From: Burkholderia latens
GTDB taxonomy: Bacteria > Pseudomonadota > Gammaproteobacteria > Burkholderiales > Burkholderiaceae
Length of the DNA: 64,000 nucleotides
Direction of reading: 5' to 3'
NCBI RefSeq assembly: GCF_001718795.1
Contig: NZ_CP013435.1
Coordinates: forward strand, 2,604,001 to 2,668,000
Below the pieces are notes generated by a model, which saw only the letters and a list, made by a program, of their open reading frames with translations, did not search any database and was not told where the DNA came from. A program made the translations under genes and the position numbers. Shown here piece by piece: positions 41,952 through 50,177 of this stretch. Numbering within the stretch: position 1 is the first letter of the stretch; every line of letters begins with the position of its first letter.

Positions 41952-43718
41952 ATGATGAGCATAACGAAACAATCGTCCCGCGTGACGGGACGATGCTATC
42001 GCATGACCCTGCTGGCCGCAGCCGCGATTGCGTGCTGCTCGTATGCCAGCGCGCAGGACGCGACAGCCGTGGTTCCGGTGACTGTACTGCCGGATAACGG
42101 CTCCTCGACTACCCCGTCAACCCAGGTGCCCGATGCCGCAGCCAATGCGGACAGCGGCGCGGACGCCGTGATGATGCTGGCCGAGAACGCGGCGACGTGC
42201 GGTGCCAATCCCGCTGCTTGTGCGGTACACGTGTATGCCGGCCGCGGTGTCGGCAACGGGGCCGGTGGCAGCGGAGGAGGCAGCTCGGGTGGCAGCACGG
42301 GCAGCGGTGGCAACAACGGCAACGGCGCCGTGGGCCCGGCCGGCGTCGGCGGGACGAACGGTTCCGGCGGTACAGGCCGCGGGGGCAATGCCTCCGGCAG
42401 TGGGGGTTCAGGTGGCACTTCCGGGGGCGGGGCTTCGGGTGGCGGCGACGGCGGTGGTGGACATGGAGGGGGTGGCGGCTCCAGCGGTGGTTCCGGTGGT
42501 GGTTCCGGTGGTGGTTCCGGTGGTGGCTCCGGTGGTGGCTCAGGCGGCGGCTCAGGCGGCGGTTCAGGCGGTGGTTCCGGCGGTGGTTCCGGCGGTGGTT
42601 CCGGCGGTGGTTCCGGCGGTGGTTCCGGCGGCGGTTCCGGCGGTGGTTCCGGCGGCGGTTCCGGCGGTGGTTCCGGCGGTGGTTCCGGCGGTGGTTCCGG
42701 CGGTGGTTCCGGCGGTGGTTCCGGCGGTGGTCACGGTGGCGGCTCCGGTGGCGGTTCCGGAGGTGGCTCCGGTGGCGGCTCTGGCGGTGGTTCCGGCGGT
42801 GGTTCCGGCGGTGGTTCCGGCGGTGGTTCCGGCGGTGGTTCCGGCGGTGGTTCCGGCGGTGGTTCCGGCGGTGGCTCCGGCGGCGGCGGCTCCGGCGGCG
42901 GCTCCGGCGGCGGCTCCGGCGGCGGCTCCGGCGGCGGTTCGGGGGGTGGCGCCGGTGGCGGTTCCGGTGGCGGCTCCGGTGGCGGTTCCGGTGGCGGCTC
43001 CGGCGGCGGCTCCGGCGGTGGTTCCGGCGGTGGTTCCGGCGGTGGTTCCGGCGGTGGTTCCGGCGGTGGTTCCGGGGGCGGTTCCGGCGGCGGTCACGGT
43101 GGCGGCTCCGGCGGTGGTTCCGGTGGTGGTTCCGGTGGTGGTTCCGGTGGTGGTTCCGGCGGTGGTTCCGGCGGTGGTTCCGGTGGCGGTCACGGTGGCG
43201 GCTCTGGTGGCGGCTCTGGTGGCGGCTCTGGTGGCGGTTCCGGAGGTGGCTCGGGCGGTGGTTCCGGTGGCGGTCACGGTGGCGGCTCCGGTGGCGGCTC
43301 CGGCGGCGGCTCCGGCGGCGGCTCCGGCGGCGGTCACGGTGGCGGTTCCGGTGGCGGCTCCGGTGGCGGCTCCGGTGGCGGCTCCGGTGGCGGCTCCGGT
43401 GGCGGCTCCGGTGGCGGCTCCGGTGGCGGTTCCGGCGGTGGCTCCGGCGGTGGTTCGGGTGGCGGCTCCGGCGGCGGCTCCGGCGGTGGTTCCGGCGGCG
43501 GCTCCGGCGGCGGCTCCGGCGGTGGTTCGGGTGGCGGCTCCGGCGGCGGCTCCGGCGGCGGTTCCGGCGGCGGCGGTCATGGCACCGGCGGCCACGGAAA
43601 CGGTGGTGGCAATGGCAGCGGCAACGGGAGCGGCGGCGCCGGCAACGGTGGCGCCAACGGCGTCGGCAATGGCAACGGTAGCGGCAGCGCCGGCGGTAAC
43701 GGCGGCCATGGCCACTGA
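41952..43718 (+). CDS. Exported glycine/serine repeat protein (SGGG repeats)
   Basis: A 588-residue protein; the ATG at 41952 follows GGGAGG. It has a signal peptide MTLLAAAAIACCSYASA (cleavage near residue 35), then about 60 ordinary residues with two cysteines (TCGANPAACAV). A Gly/Asn-rich segment leads to roughly 90 almost uninterrupted Ser-Gly-Gly-Gly units (about residues 180-540). The run is broken five times by His in place of Ser, once by Ala and once by an extra Gly. The end is Gly/Asn/His-rich (GHGTGGHGNGGG to GGNGGHGH). No lipobox, sorting signal or membrane anchor is visible. It is probably a secreted or surface polymer-like protein; the function is unknown. Repeat length may be wrong if short reads were used for assembly. 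Confidence 0.75.
   Translation: MMSITKQSSRVTGRCYRMTLLAAAAIACCSYASAQDATAVVPVTVLPDNGSSTTPSTQVPDAAANADSGADAVMMLAENAATCGANPAACAVHVYAGRGVGNGAGGSGGGSSGGSTGSGGNNGNGAVGPAGVGGTNGSGGTGRGGNASGSGGSGGTSGGGASGGGDGGGGHGGGGGSSGGSGGGSGGGSGGGSGGGSGGGSGGGSGGGSGGGSGGGSGGGSGGGSGGGSGGGSGGGSGGGSGGGSGGGSGGGSGGGSGGGHGGGSGGGSGGGSGGGSGGGSGGGSGGGSGGGSGGGSGGGSGGGSGGGSGGGGSGGGSGGGSGGGSGGGSGGGAGGGSGGGSGGGSGGGSGGGSGGGSGGGSGGGSGGGSGGGSGGGSGGGHGGGSGGGSGGGSGGGSGGGSGGGSGGGSGGGHGGGSGGGSGGGSGGGSGGGSGGGSGGGHGGGSGGGSGGGSGGGSGGGHGGGSGGGSGGGSGGGSGGGSGGGSGGGSGGGSGGGSGGGSGGGSGGGSGGGSGGGSGGGSGGGSGGGSGGGSGGGSGGGGHGTGGHGNGGGNGSGNGSGGAGNGGANGVGNGNGSGSAGGNGGHGH
42486..43574 (+). repeat. 12-bp tandem array encoding SGGG units
   Basis: About 90 copies of a 12-bp unit, consensus GGYTCCGGYGGY. 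Variation is nearly all at third codon positions and occurs in blocks: long runs of identical GGTTCCGGCGGT units alternate with runs of GGCTCCGGTGGC and GGCTCCGGCGGC. This suggests block duplication by slippage with the protein sequence kept. Confidence 0.95.
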
Positions 43719-43744
43719 CCGACGCACCGCCTGACCCGATGCTG

Positions 43745-44590
43745 TCAGAGCATTTCGAGCGCGCGCTTGCTGCGCGGCGGACGGAAGTACCCGTCCAGCT
43801 GCGCGCGCTCGTCATCACTGAGCACGACGTCGAGCGCCGCGCGGTTGTCGCGGACGTGCTCGATTCGCGATGCCTTCGGAATCGCGAACACGTGCGGCTG
43901 CGCCAGCACCCACGCGAGTGCGACACGCATGACCGAAACGCCTCGCTGACGCGCGATTTCATCAAGCGGCGAACGCTGCGGCAGCCGCCCGTGATCCACA
44001 GGACTGTAGGCCATCGCCGGGATGCGGTGATCGGCAAGCCACGGCAGCAGGTCGAATTCCGGGCCGCGGCGCGCGAGGTTGTAGAGGATCTGGTTGGTCG
44101 CACACGCACCACCACCCGCTTCGTCGACGAGTTCGACCATATCGGCCGTGTCGAAATTGCTGACGCCCCAGTGACGGATCTTGCCCGCACGCCGCAGCGA
44201 CTCGAAGCCTTCGACCGTCTCCTCCAGCGGCACCGAGCCGCGCCAGTGCAGCAGATACAGATCGATGCGATCGGTGCGCAGGCGCTTGAGGCTCGCGTCG
44301 CACGCGGCGACCACGCCGCGCCGGCTCGCATGATGCGGATAGACCTTGCTGACGACGAACACGTCGTCGCGCAGGCCGCTCAACGCTTCGCCGACGAGTT
44401 CCTCGGTCGCGCCGTCGCCGTACATCTCGGCGGTATCGACGAGCGTCATCCCGAGCGCGATCCCTTCGCGCAGTGCGGCGATTTCGTCCGCGCGCCGCGC
44501 AGGCCGCTCACCCATTTCCCAAGTCCCGAGGCCAAGCTTCGGAATCGTTTCGCCGTCCGGCAGGACGACCGTGGCGATCGTGTCTGTCAT
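43745..44590 (-). CDS. Aldo/keto reductase
   Basis: NADP-dependent oxidoreductase of the AKR superfamily, 281 residues, (beta/alpha)8 barrel. The tetrad is visible: Asp and Tyr in LVDTAEMYGDGATEELVGEA, Lys in VFVVSKVYPHHAS, and His in LYLLHWRGSVPLEETV. It has GVSNFDTADMVEL, and the C-terminal cofactor segment reads AIPKASRIEHVRDNRAALDV. The closest pattern is the YafB/YeaE-type group with substrates such as methylglyoxal or sugar-derived aldehydes. It converges on the SGGG gene with a 27-bp gap and diverges from the GntR regulator, 127 bp away. Confidence 0.92.
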   Translation of the reverse strand: MTDTIATVVLPDGETIPKLGLGTWEMGERPARRADEIAALREGIALGMTLVDTAEMYGDGATEELVGEALSGLRDDVFVVSKVYPHHASRRGVVAACDASLKRLRTDRIDLYLLHWRGSVPLEETVEGFESLRRAGKIRHWGVSNFDTADMVELVDEAGGGACATNQILYNLARRGPEFDLLPWLADHRIPAMAYSPVDHGRLPQRSPLDEIARQRGVSVMRVALAWVLAQPHVFAIPKASRIEHVRDNRAALDVVLSDDERAQLDGYFRPPRSKRALEML

Positions 44591-44717
44591 GCGCTCCTCA
44601 CGTCGGATAGACGGCCGCGCACCGCGGCCGAAGCATCGGCCAGTGTAGTCAATCGGGGCGCTGCCCGCCTATCGCACGGCAAAAACCGGCTATAACGGCG
44701 CCGCGTGATGACTTAGA

Positions 44718-45494
44718 ATGGCCGGCAACCTGATCGATACCCATTCCATGAAGGCACCCACGGACGACCGCTGGCAGGACCTGCGCCCCGACCCCGACAA
44801 CGACACGCCGCTCTATCTGCAGCTCGCGCGCAAGCTCGGCGACGCGATCCACGACAATCGCTGGGCAGCCGGCGAGGCGCTGCCGTCCGAACGCGTACTG
44901 TCCGAAGCGCTCGGCGTGTCGCGCATTACCGCACGCAAGGCGATCGCGCTGCTCGTCGAGCAAGGCCTCATCCGCCGCACGCAAGGCGCGGGCAATTTCA
45001 TCCAGCCGCGCTACGAGGATCCGCTGTCGCGCCTGTCGAGCTTCAGCGAGATGCTCGAGCGGCGTGGCTTCAAGCCGAGTTCGCAATGGCTCGAACGCGA
45101 GATCCAGCCGGCGAACCGCGACGAAGTAATTCAACTCGGCCTGTCGCCGGCAGCATCCGTTACACGGCTGAAGCGCCTGCGCCTCGCCGATGGCATCGTG
45201 ATGGCGGTGGAGAACTCGACGTTCCCCGCCACCCTCATTCCCGATCCGCAGGCAATCGCCGGTTCGCTGTACAGCTATCTCGAAGCGCGCGGCACGCCGA
45301 TCGTACGCGCGCTGCAGCATTTCCGCGCAGTCAATGCAACCGACGAGATCGCGCAGCAGATGGGCATCGCACCGCACGACGCGTTGCTGCTGATCACGCG
45401 GATCGGCTATACGGCCGACCAGCGCGCGATCGAGCTCACCGACACCTACTGCCGCAACGACTACTACGATTTCGTCGTCGAACTGCGCAAGTAG
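44718..45494 (+). CDS. GntR-family regulator, HutC subfamily (UTRA domain)
   Basis: Transcriptional regulator of 258 residues. The winged helix is at about residues 30-95: LYLQLARKLGDAIHDNRWAA, LPSERVLSEALGVSRITARK and ALLVEQGLIRRTQGAGNFI. A UTRA ligand domain follows from about residue 110 (LSSFSEMLERRGFKPSSQWL to LITRIGYTADQRAIELTDTY). The start may be the ATG at 44718 or at 44748; neither has a clear ribosome site. HutC members bind sugars, amino acids or histidine-pathway intermediates. No sugar or hut genes are adjacent; the neighbouring reductase and the CoA-transferase are possible targets. Confidence 0.88.
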   Translation: MAGNLIDTHSMKAPTDDRWQDLRPDPDNDTPLYLQLARKLGDAIHDNRWAAGEALPSERVLSEALGVSRITARKAIALLVEQGLIRRTQGAGNFIQPRYEDPLSRLSSFSEMLERRGFKPSSQWLEREIQPANRDEVIQLGLSPAASVTRLKRLRLADGIVMAVENSTFPATLIPDPQAIAGSLYSYLEARGTPIVRALQHFRAVNATDEIAQQMGIAPHDALLLITRIGYTADQRAIELTDTYCRNDYYDFVVELRK

Positions 45495-45517
45495 CGCGCG
45501 CTGCCAGGCGGCCCCGC

Positions 45518-46909
45518 CTACAGCCAGCGCGCAGCGTCGGTGCCGAGCGGCACGGGCGGCCGCACGAATCGCGCCGGGGTTGCCGACAGGCGCTCGGCCG
45601 CACGCACGGCATCGATCATGCCGAACGGCGATGCGGTCCGGTCGAGCCGGTCCCGCACGTCGTCAGCCGTGAAATCCGCTGCGTGCAGGCCGTCCGGTAC
45701 CGCACCGAACGATTGCAGCCAGCGCCCCGTCTGCGCGAGCGACAGGCGCACATGCCAGCTGCCTCCTTCCGTCGCGCGGCGCGCGAGCGCGATCATCGCG
45801 CCGAACGCCGCGAGATAGCCCGTCGCATGATCGAGCGCCTGGCAAGGCAGATGGCGCGGGCCGTCCGCGTGCGCAGCGTGCTGCTCCTGCCACGCGATGC
45901 CGCTCGCCGACTGCACGAGGCTGTCGAAGCCGCGCCGCATCGCCCATGGCCCCGCGTGGCCATACGCAGACACCGACACGCATACGATGCCCGGCCGCAA
46001 CTCGGCGAGCGCCTGCGGCGAGAATCCGCGCGCCGCGAGCGCGCCGGGACGGTACGCCTGCAGGAACACGTCCGCGCCGCGTGCAAGTTCGCGCAATGCG
46101 GCGATGCCTGCGGCATCGCGCAGGTCGATCCAAGTCGAGCGCTTGCCGCGCCCGTTGTCGATCACGAGCGATGCGATGTTCGGCAGGTGCGGGCCGTTGA
46201 CGAGCAGCGTCTGCGCACCGTGCGACGCCAGCGTGCGGCCCGCGACCGGCCCCGCGATGATGCGCGTGAGATCGAGCACGCGCACGCCCGCGAGCGGCTG
46301 GTCCGGCTCGCCGCGTCCGATCGCCTCGACGGGCGCGTCGCCGATCCGTTCTATCTCGAACAGCGGCAGCGAAGCAAGTGCACGCGCCTGCTCGTGCGCG
46401 GCCCATTCTTCAGGGCTTCTGATCAATGCCGCGCAGAGCCCCGCGTCGGCCAGCGCGGTATCGAGTATCGCGCCGTCCCACGTGCGGATCGCCGTCGCAA
46501 CGTCGTCGCGCTGCGGGCCGCAGCCGAGCACGTCGAGAATTCCGTGCAGGTGATGCGGAAAATTCGCATGCAGCTGGATCCAGCGCCCGTCGCGGGTGTC
46601 GTAGAAACCCGTCACCGGATGGCGCGGCTCGGGCGGCGGCCCGCCGTCCACCCGCAGGTAGCGCTCGCTGCGGAATGCGACGAGCGCGTCGCGCACCGAC
46701 ACGTCGACGCGCTGCGCGACACCCGAGCGCAGGCGATGGCATTCGGCCGCCGCAAGGCCGGCCGCGGCGATCGTCGCCGCGGCGAGCGTGCCGACATGGA
46801 ACGTCGACGGGAGCGTCGGGTCCTGCCCCGTCACGGTCACGCGTGCGAGTGCGCCGGCCTCGCCGCGCGCGAGCTGCCACAAGCGGGTCAATGCGAATTC
46901 GGGTGTCAT
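45518..46909 (-). CDS. CaiB/BaiF (family III) CoA transferase with halves in swapped order
   Basis: A 463-residue protein from the ATG at 46909 (MTPEFALTRLWQLARGEAGA). The segment normally at the N-terminus of family III enzymes, GVRVLDLTRIIAGPVAGRTL, starts only at residue 208 and is followed by GFDSLVQSASGIAW and CQALDHATGYLAAFGAMIAL; Asp360 in this block matches the catalytic Asp. Residues 40-195 resemble the C-terminal half of the same fold (RVDVSVRDALVAFRSERYLR, GRWIQLHANFPHHLHGILDV, RSPEEWAAHEQARALASLPL). So the halves look circularly permuted relative to FRC/CaiB. The substrate is unknown. It diverges from the HTH-citrate synthase gene, 136 bp away, and converges with the GntR gene. 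Confidence 0.85.
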   Translation of the reverse strand: MTPEFALTRLWQLARGEAGALARVTVTGQDPTLPSTFHVGTLAAATIAAAGLAAAECHRLRSGVAQRVDVSVRDALVAFRSERYLRVDGGPPPEPRHPVTGFYDTRDGRWIQLHANFPHHLHGILDVLGCGPQRDDVATAIRTWDGAILDTALADAGLCAALIRSPEEWAAHEQARALASLPLFEIERIGDAPVEAIGRGEPDQPLAGVRVLDLTRIIAGPVAGRTLASHGAQTLLVNGPHLPNIASLVIDNGRGKRSTWIDLRDAAGIAALRELARGADVFLQAYRPGALAARGFSPQALAELRPGIVCVSVSAYGHAGPWAMRRGFDSLVQSASGIAWQEQHAAHADGPRHLPCQALDHATGYLAAFGAMIALARRATEGGSWHVRLSLAQTGRWLQSFGAVPDGLHAADFTADDVRDRLDRTASPFGMIDAVRAAERLSATPARFVRPPVPLGTDAARWL

Positions 46910-47045
46910 GGTGGATAGCCGTCGTGAACACGCAAACGAGTCTAGAATCCGCTGCACGTGCGATCAATCTTGATCGCGGGAATCAATGCATAACGAATAG
47001 TTGTAACCGGGCCGCGCTTCATGCGCCCCGACAGGAGCGATCGGC

Positions 47046-48278
47046 ATGACGTCAGTCAGCGCACCGGAAGCCGCCGGCATTCTTGGTGTCAGCGTGAGCA
47101 CCCTTTACGCGTACGTGAGCCGTGGCCTGCTGCGCTCGCTGCCCGACGGTGCGAGCAAGCGCCGCCGCTACGACGCGGACGAGGTGCGTCTGCTCGCGCG
47201 TCGCCGCGCCGATGCGAAACGCGCGGGCGGCGTCGCCGAACGTTCGCTCGACTGGGGCGTGCCGGTGCTCGAGTCGCGAATCACGCAGATTGCCGACGGC
47301 CGCCTGCGCTATCGCGGCGTCGATGCGGTCGTGCTCGCGAACAGTGCGACGCTCGAAGAAACGGCCGCCCGATTATGGGATTGTCCGCCGGCACGGCTCG
47401 CGGCGACGTCGCTTGCGGCTGGCGGCTTCGACGCCGCCCAGTGGGGCGACTGGACTCGTCGGTGGATGCATCTGCCACCGCTCGAGCGCGCGCTGGTGCT
47501 GCTGCCCGCCGCCGCTGCATCGCTGCCGCGCCTTTGGGCGCTGGAGCGCGATGCGCAGTTCGATACGGCCGCGCTGCTGCTGCGCATAACGGCAGCCGCG
47601 CTCGCGGGCGCCGCCCCCGGCAACGCGCCCGTGCATCGGCAACTCGCCGCCGCGTGGCGCATTCGGCGGCGCGACGAAGCGGACCTGCTGCGCCGCGCGC
47701 TCGTGCTGTGCGCCGATCACGAACTGAACCCGTCGACCTTTGCGGTGCGCTGCATCGCATCGACCGGCACGCATCTGTTCGGCGCGGTCGCCGGCGGACT
47801 CGCCGCGCTGTCGGGCCCGCGTCACGGCGGCGAGACGTTCCGCGCGGGCGCGCTGCTCGACGAAGCGGCGCGCGCCGCCGATCTCGACCGCTATCTCGCG
47901 CTGCGCGTCGCGCACGACGAGCGGGCCGACGGTGCGCGCACGGTGCTGTCCGGCTTCGCGCATCCGCTCTATCCCGACGGCGATCCGCGCGCTCGCGCGC
48001 TGCTCGATGCGCTGCACGCCGCAGTGCCCGACCGCGCGCCGCTACGCATGGCCCGCGCACTTGCCGTTCGCGTCGAGACGGCGACGGGGCTGCGGCCGAC
48101 GATCGATTTCGCGCTTGCGGTGCTGGAACGCACGCTCGCGCTGCCGGACGGCGCCGCGTTCACGCTGTTCGCGGCAGGCCGCACAGCCGGCTGGATCGCG
48201 CATGCGCTCGAACAATATGCGGACGGCAAGCTGATTCGGCCTCGCGCGCGCTACGTGGGCAGCGTCGCGGCCGCCTGA
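47046..48278 (+). CDS. Citrate synthase-like protein with N-terminal helix-turn-helix
   Basis: A 410-residue protein. Residues 4-50 form a MerR/excisionase-like HTH (APEAAGILGVSVSTLYAYVS, then RGLLRS and KRRRYDADEV). The rest is a citrate synthase fold, with GRLRYRGVDAVVLANSATLE, ADHELNPSTFAVR (His225), GPRHGG (His260), GFAHPLYPDGDPRA (His306) and RPTIDFAL (Asp354). The last two Arg blocks are AGRTAGWIAH and IRPRARYVG. The His-His-Asp set suggests that catalysis is intact. It may be a metabolite-sensing regulator, an enzyme, or both. Its 3' end overlaps the converging DUF2917 gene by 28 bp. The divergent CoA transferase is a plausible functional partner. Confidence 0.87.
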   Translation: MTSVSAPEAAGILGVSVSTLYAYVSRGLLRSLPDGASKRRRYDADEVRLLARRRADAKRAGGVAERSLDWGVPVLESRITQIADGRLRYRGVDAVVLANSATLEETAARLWDCPPARLAATSLAAGGFDAAQWGDWTRRWMHLPPLERALVLLPAAAASLPRLWALERDAQFDTAALLLRITAAALAGAAPGNAPVHRQLAAAWRIRRRDEADLLRRALVLCADHELNPSTFAVRCIASTGTHLFGAVAGGLAALSGPRHGGETFRAGALLDEAARAADLDRYLALRVAHDERADGARTVLSGFAHPLYPDGDPRARALLDALHAAVPDRAPLRMARALAVRVETATGLRPTIDFALAVLERTLALPDGAAFTLFAAGRTAGWIAHALEQYADGKLIRPRARYVGSVAAA

Positions 48279-48574
48279 GGGCGGCCGCCGCGCCACGCGG
48301 CGAGCCGGCGCCACGCCGTAGGGGCCACCTGCACGGCCGGCGCCGCCTGCGGGCCGAACGCGAACACCGCGCCGCCCGCAGCCGCGCTGATCCACACGCG
48401 CATGCCGGGCTCCAGCAGCAGTGACTCGCCGGCGCGCAGCCAATGATCGTCCGGCCGGCCTTCGACCGTCGCCCACAGGCCGCCGTCCGCGACCTGCAGC
48501 ACGGTGCGATCGACGATCCGCCAGCGTCCGGCCGGCTCGTTGCCGTCCATCTCGTAGAGTCGCAATTCGCGCAT
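48251..48574 (-). CDS. DUF2917 domain protein
   Basis: A 107-residue protein from the ATG at 48574 (MRELRLYEMDGNEPAGRWRI), with TGGAGG six bases upstream; the frame is open 49 codons further but without support. The cupin-like beta-rich core reads TVLQVADGGLWATVEGRPDD, HWLRAGESLLLEPGMRVWIS and AGGAVFAFGPQ, the typical pattern of DUF2917. The function is unknown. The C-terminal tail is Arg/Ala-rich and overlaps the end of the citrate synthase-like gene on the other strand. Confidence 0.82.
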   Translation of the reverse strand: MRELRLYEMDGNEPAGRWRIVDRTVLQVADGGLWATVEGRPDDHWLRAGESLLLEPGMRVWISAAAGGAVFAFGPQAAPAVQVAPTAWRRLAAWRGGRPQAAATLPT

Positions 48575-48759
48575 GGCGGCCTCCAGATCGCGTGGGTTCG
48601 ATGGCACCAGTATTTCGGACGGCGGCAGCAAGCGGACAGATACGCCTTCGAAGACTTTTGGCTGAACTGTACCGGCCCGCGGACGGACGGGCGTCCGCCT
48701 GATCGGGTGGGCCGGGGACACGCGGGCGCCCCCGTTACTATCTTCACGCCTCGATAATC

Positions 48760-48764
48760 GGGGC
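48760..48764 (+). repeat. Left core repeat GGGGC of the IS110 element
   Basis: The five-base direct repeat matches 50178-50182 exactly, while the bases on either side differ. It is proposed as the recombination core. Confidence 0.55.
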
Positions 48765-48960
48765 TATGGCCAGCCAGGCCCGGCATGGTTCTCGCCCCCA
48801 GTCGCAGTCATGATCCGGGGGGTGTTGTCACCGGGCCTGGTGGGTGGCTGGTGATCGCTGATAGGGGTTTGGCCGGGATATCCCGACGCCGTCCGTAACG
48901 TGGATGCCGAGACTTGCCACCGTTGTTGCAGGCCAATCCGTTCACTCTGCATAAACTTCG
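48765..48960 (+). ncRNA. Probable bridge-RNA region of the IS110 element
   Basis: The non-coding left end folds into a long stem: CCAGCCAGGCCCGG (48770-48783) can pair with CCGGGCCT...GGCTGG (48831-48851). Further on, ATAGGGG at 48861-48867 is identical to the right-end donor sequence ATAGGGGC (50175-50182), and GGATATCCC at 48876-48884 nearly matches the complement of the left end (CCATAGCCCC). A pair of donor-matching segments about 10 nt apart is what a donor-binding loop of an IS110/IS621-type bridge RNA would show. Exact RNA ends are not determined. Confidence 0.5.
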
Positions 48961-50166
48961 ATGCAAGACACTCAACAACGTGACGCCGTCGATGTCTTTG
49001 TCGGCGTCGATGTCGGTAAGGGCCACCATCACGCCGTGGCACTCGATCGGAACGGTAAGCGCCTGTACAACAAGGCGCTACCCAACGACGAGGCCAAGCT
49101 GCGCGCCCTCATCGCCGAACTCAAGACTCACGGTCGACTGCTGTTCGTCGTCGATCAGCCTTCCACCATCGGCGCGCTTCCTGTAGCCGTCGCCCGCGCT
49201 GAAGGCGTACTCGTCGCCTATCTGCCCGGACTGGCCATGCGCCGCATCGCTGATTTGCACGCCGGCGAAGCCAAGACCGATGCCCGCGACGCCGCGATCA
49301 TCGCCGAAGCCGCTCGATCGATGCCGCATACGCTGCGCTCGCTTCGACTGGCCGACGAGCAACTCGCCGAACTCACCATGCTCTGCGGCTTCGATGACGA
49401 CCTCGCCGCTCAGGTCACGCAAACCAGCAACCGCATTCGCGGCCTGCTTACCCAGATCCATCCGGCGCTCGAGCGTGTTCTCGGACCGCGCCTTGACCAT
49501 CCAGCGGTACTCGATCTGCTTGAGCGCTATCCGTCGCCCGCCGCGCTTGCCGGCACCGGCGAGAAGACGCTCGCCAATCGCCTGACCAAGCTCGCTCCGC
49601 GCATGGGCAAAGGCCTAGCGGCCGAAATCGTTCAGGCACTGAGCGAACAAGCCGTGACCGTGCCCGGCACGCAAGCCGCCACCATCGTCATGCCCCGTTT
49701 AGCCCAGCAGCTTGCAGCCTTGCGTCAGCAGCGCGACGAGGTCGCTGTCGAAGTGGAACGACTGGTGCTTGCTCACCCTCTTTGGCCGGTCCTGACCAGC
49801 ATGCCGGGAGTCGGCGTCAGGACCGCCGCCAGACTCCTGACCGAGGTCGCCCATAAGGCGTTCGCTTCGGCTGCGCATCTGGCGGCCTACGCCGGCCTCG
49901 CGCCGGTTACCCGACGCTCAGGTTCATCGATACGCGGTGAACATCCATCCAGACGCGGCAACAAGGTGCTCAAGCGCGCCTTGTTCCTATCCGCCTTCGC
50001 GGCCTTGCGGGACCCAGTCTCACGGGCCTATTACTCGCGCAAGATCCAGCAAGGCAAGCGTCATAACCAAGCGCTCATCGCGCTCGCGCGGCGACGCTGC
50101 GACGTTCTGTTCGCCATGCTGCGCGACGGCACCATTTACCAACCCAAGTCAGCCCCTAACGCTTGA
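48961..50166 (+). CDS. IS110-family transposase (DEDD/RuvC-like recombinase)
   Basis: A 401-residue recombinase. The N-terminal DEDD domain shows VDVFVGVDVGKGHHHAVALD, LLFVVDQPSTIGALPVAVAR (Asp at the usual Glu site) and HAGEAKTDARDAAIIAEAAR. A coiled helical linker is at about residues 225-275. The C-terminal Tnp20 domain has LTSMPGVGVRTAARLLTEV, LAAYAGLAPVTRRSGSSIRG with the serine expected to be catalytic, and GNKVLKRALFLSAFAALRDP. The length and motifs are complete, so the element is probably active. The start ATG is at 48961. Confidence 0.95.
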   Translation: MQDTQQRDAVDVFVGVDVGKGHHHAVALDRNGKRLYNKALPNDEAKLRALIAELKTHGRLLFVVDQPSTIGALPVAVARAEGVLVAYLPGLAMRRIADLHAGEAKTDARDAAIIAEAARSMPHTLRSLRLADEQLAELTMLCGFDDDLAAQVTQTSNRIRGLLTQIHPALERVLGPRLDHPAVLDLLERYPSPAALAGTGEKTLANRLTKLAPRMGKGLAAEIVQALSEQAVTVPGTQAATIVMPRLAQQLAALRQQRDEVAVEVERLVLAHPLWPVLTSMPGVGVRTAARLLTEVAHKAFASAAHLAAYAGLAPVTRRSGSSIRGEHPSRRGNKVLKRALFLSAFAALRDPVSRAYYSRKIQQGKRHNQALIALARRRCDVLFAMLRDGTIYQPKSAPNA

Positions 50167-50177
50167 CGAAACACATA

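Noticed and set aside
42109..44331. Very long open frames on both strands through the glycine-repeat gene (for example Pro-Ala-Val, Thr-Ala-Gly and Arg-Asn-His repeats)
   Set aside because: A 12-bp repeat without stop codons leaves several frames open automatically. Only the SGGG frame has a signal peptide, a ribosome site and third-position synonymous variation.
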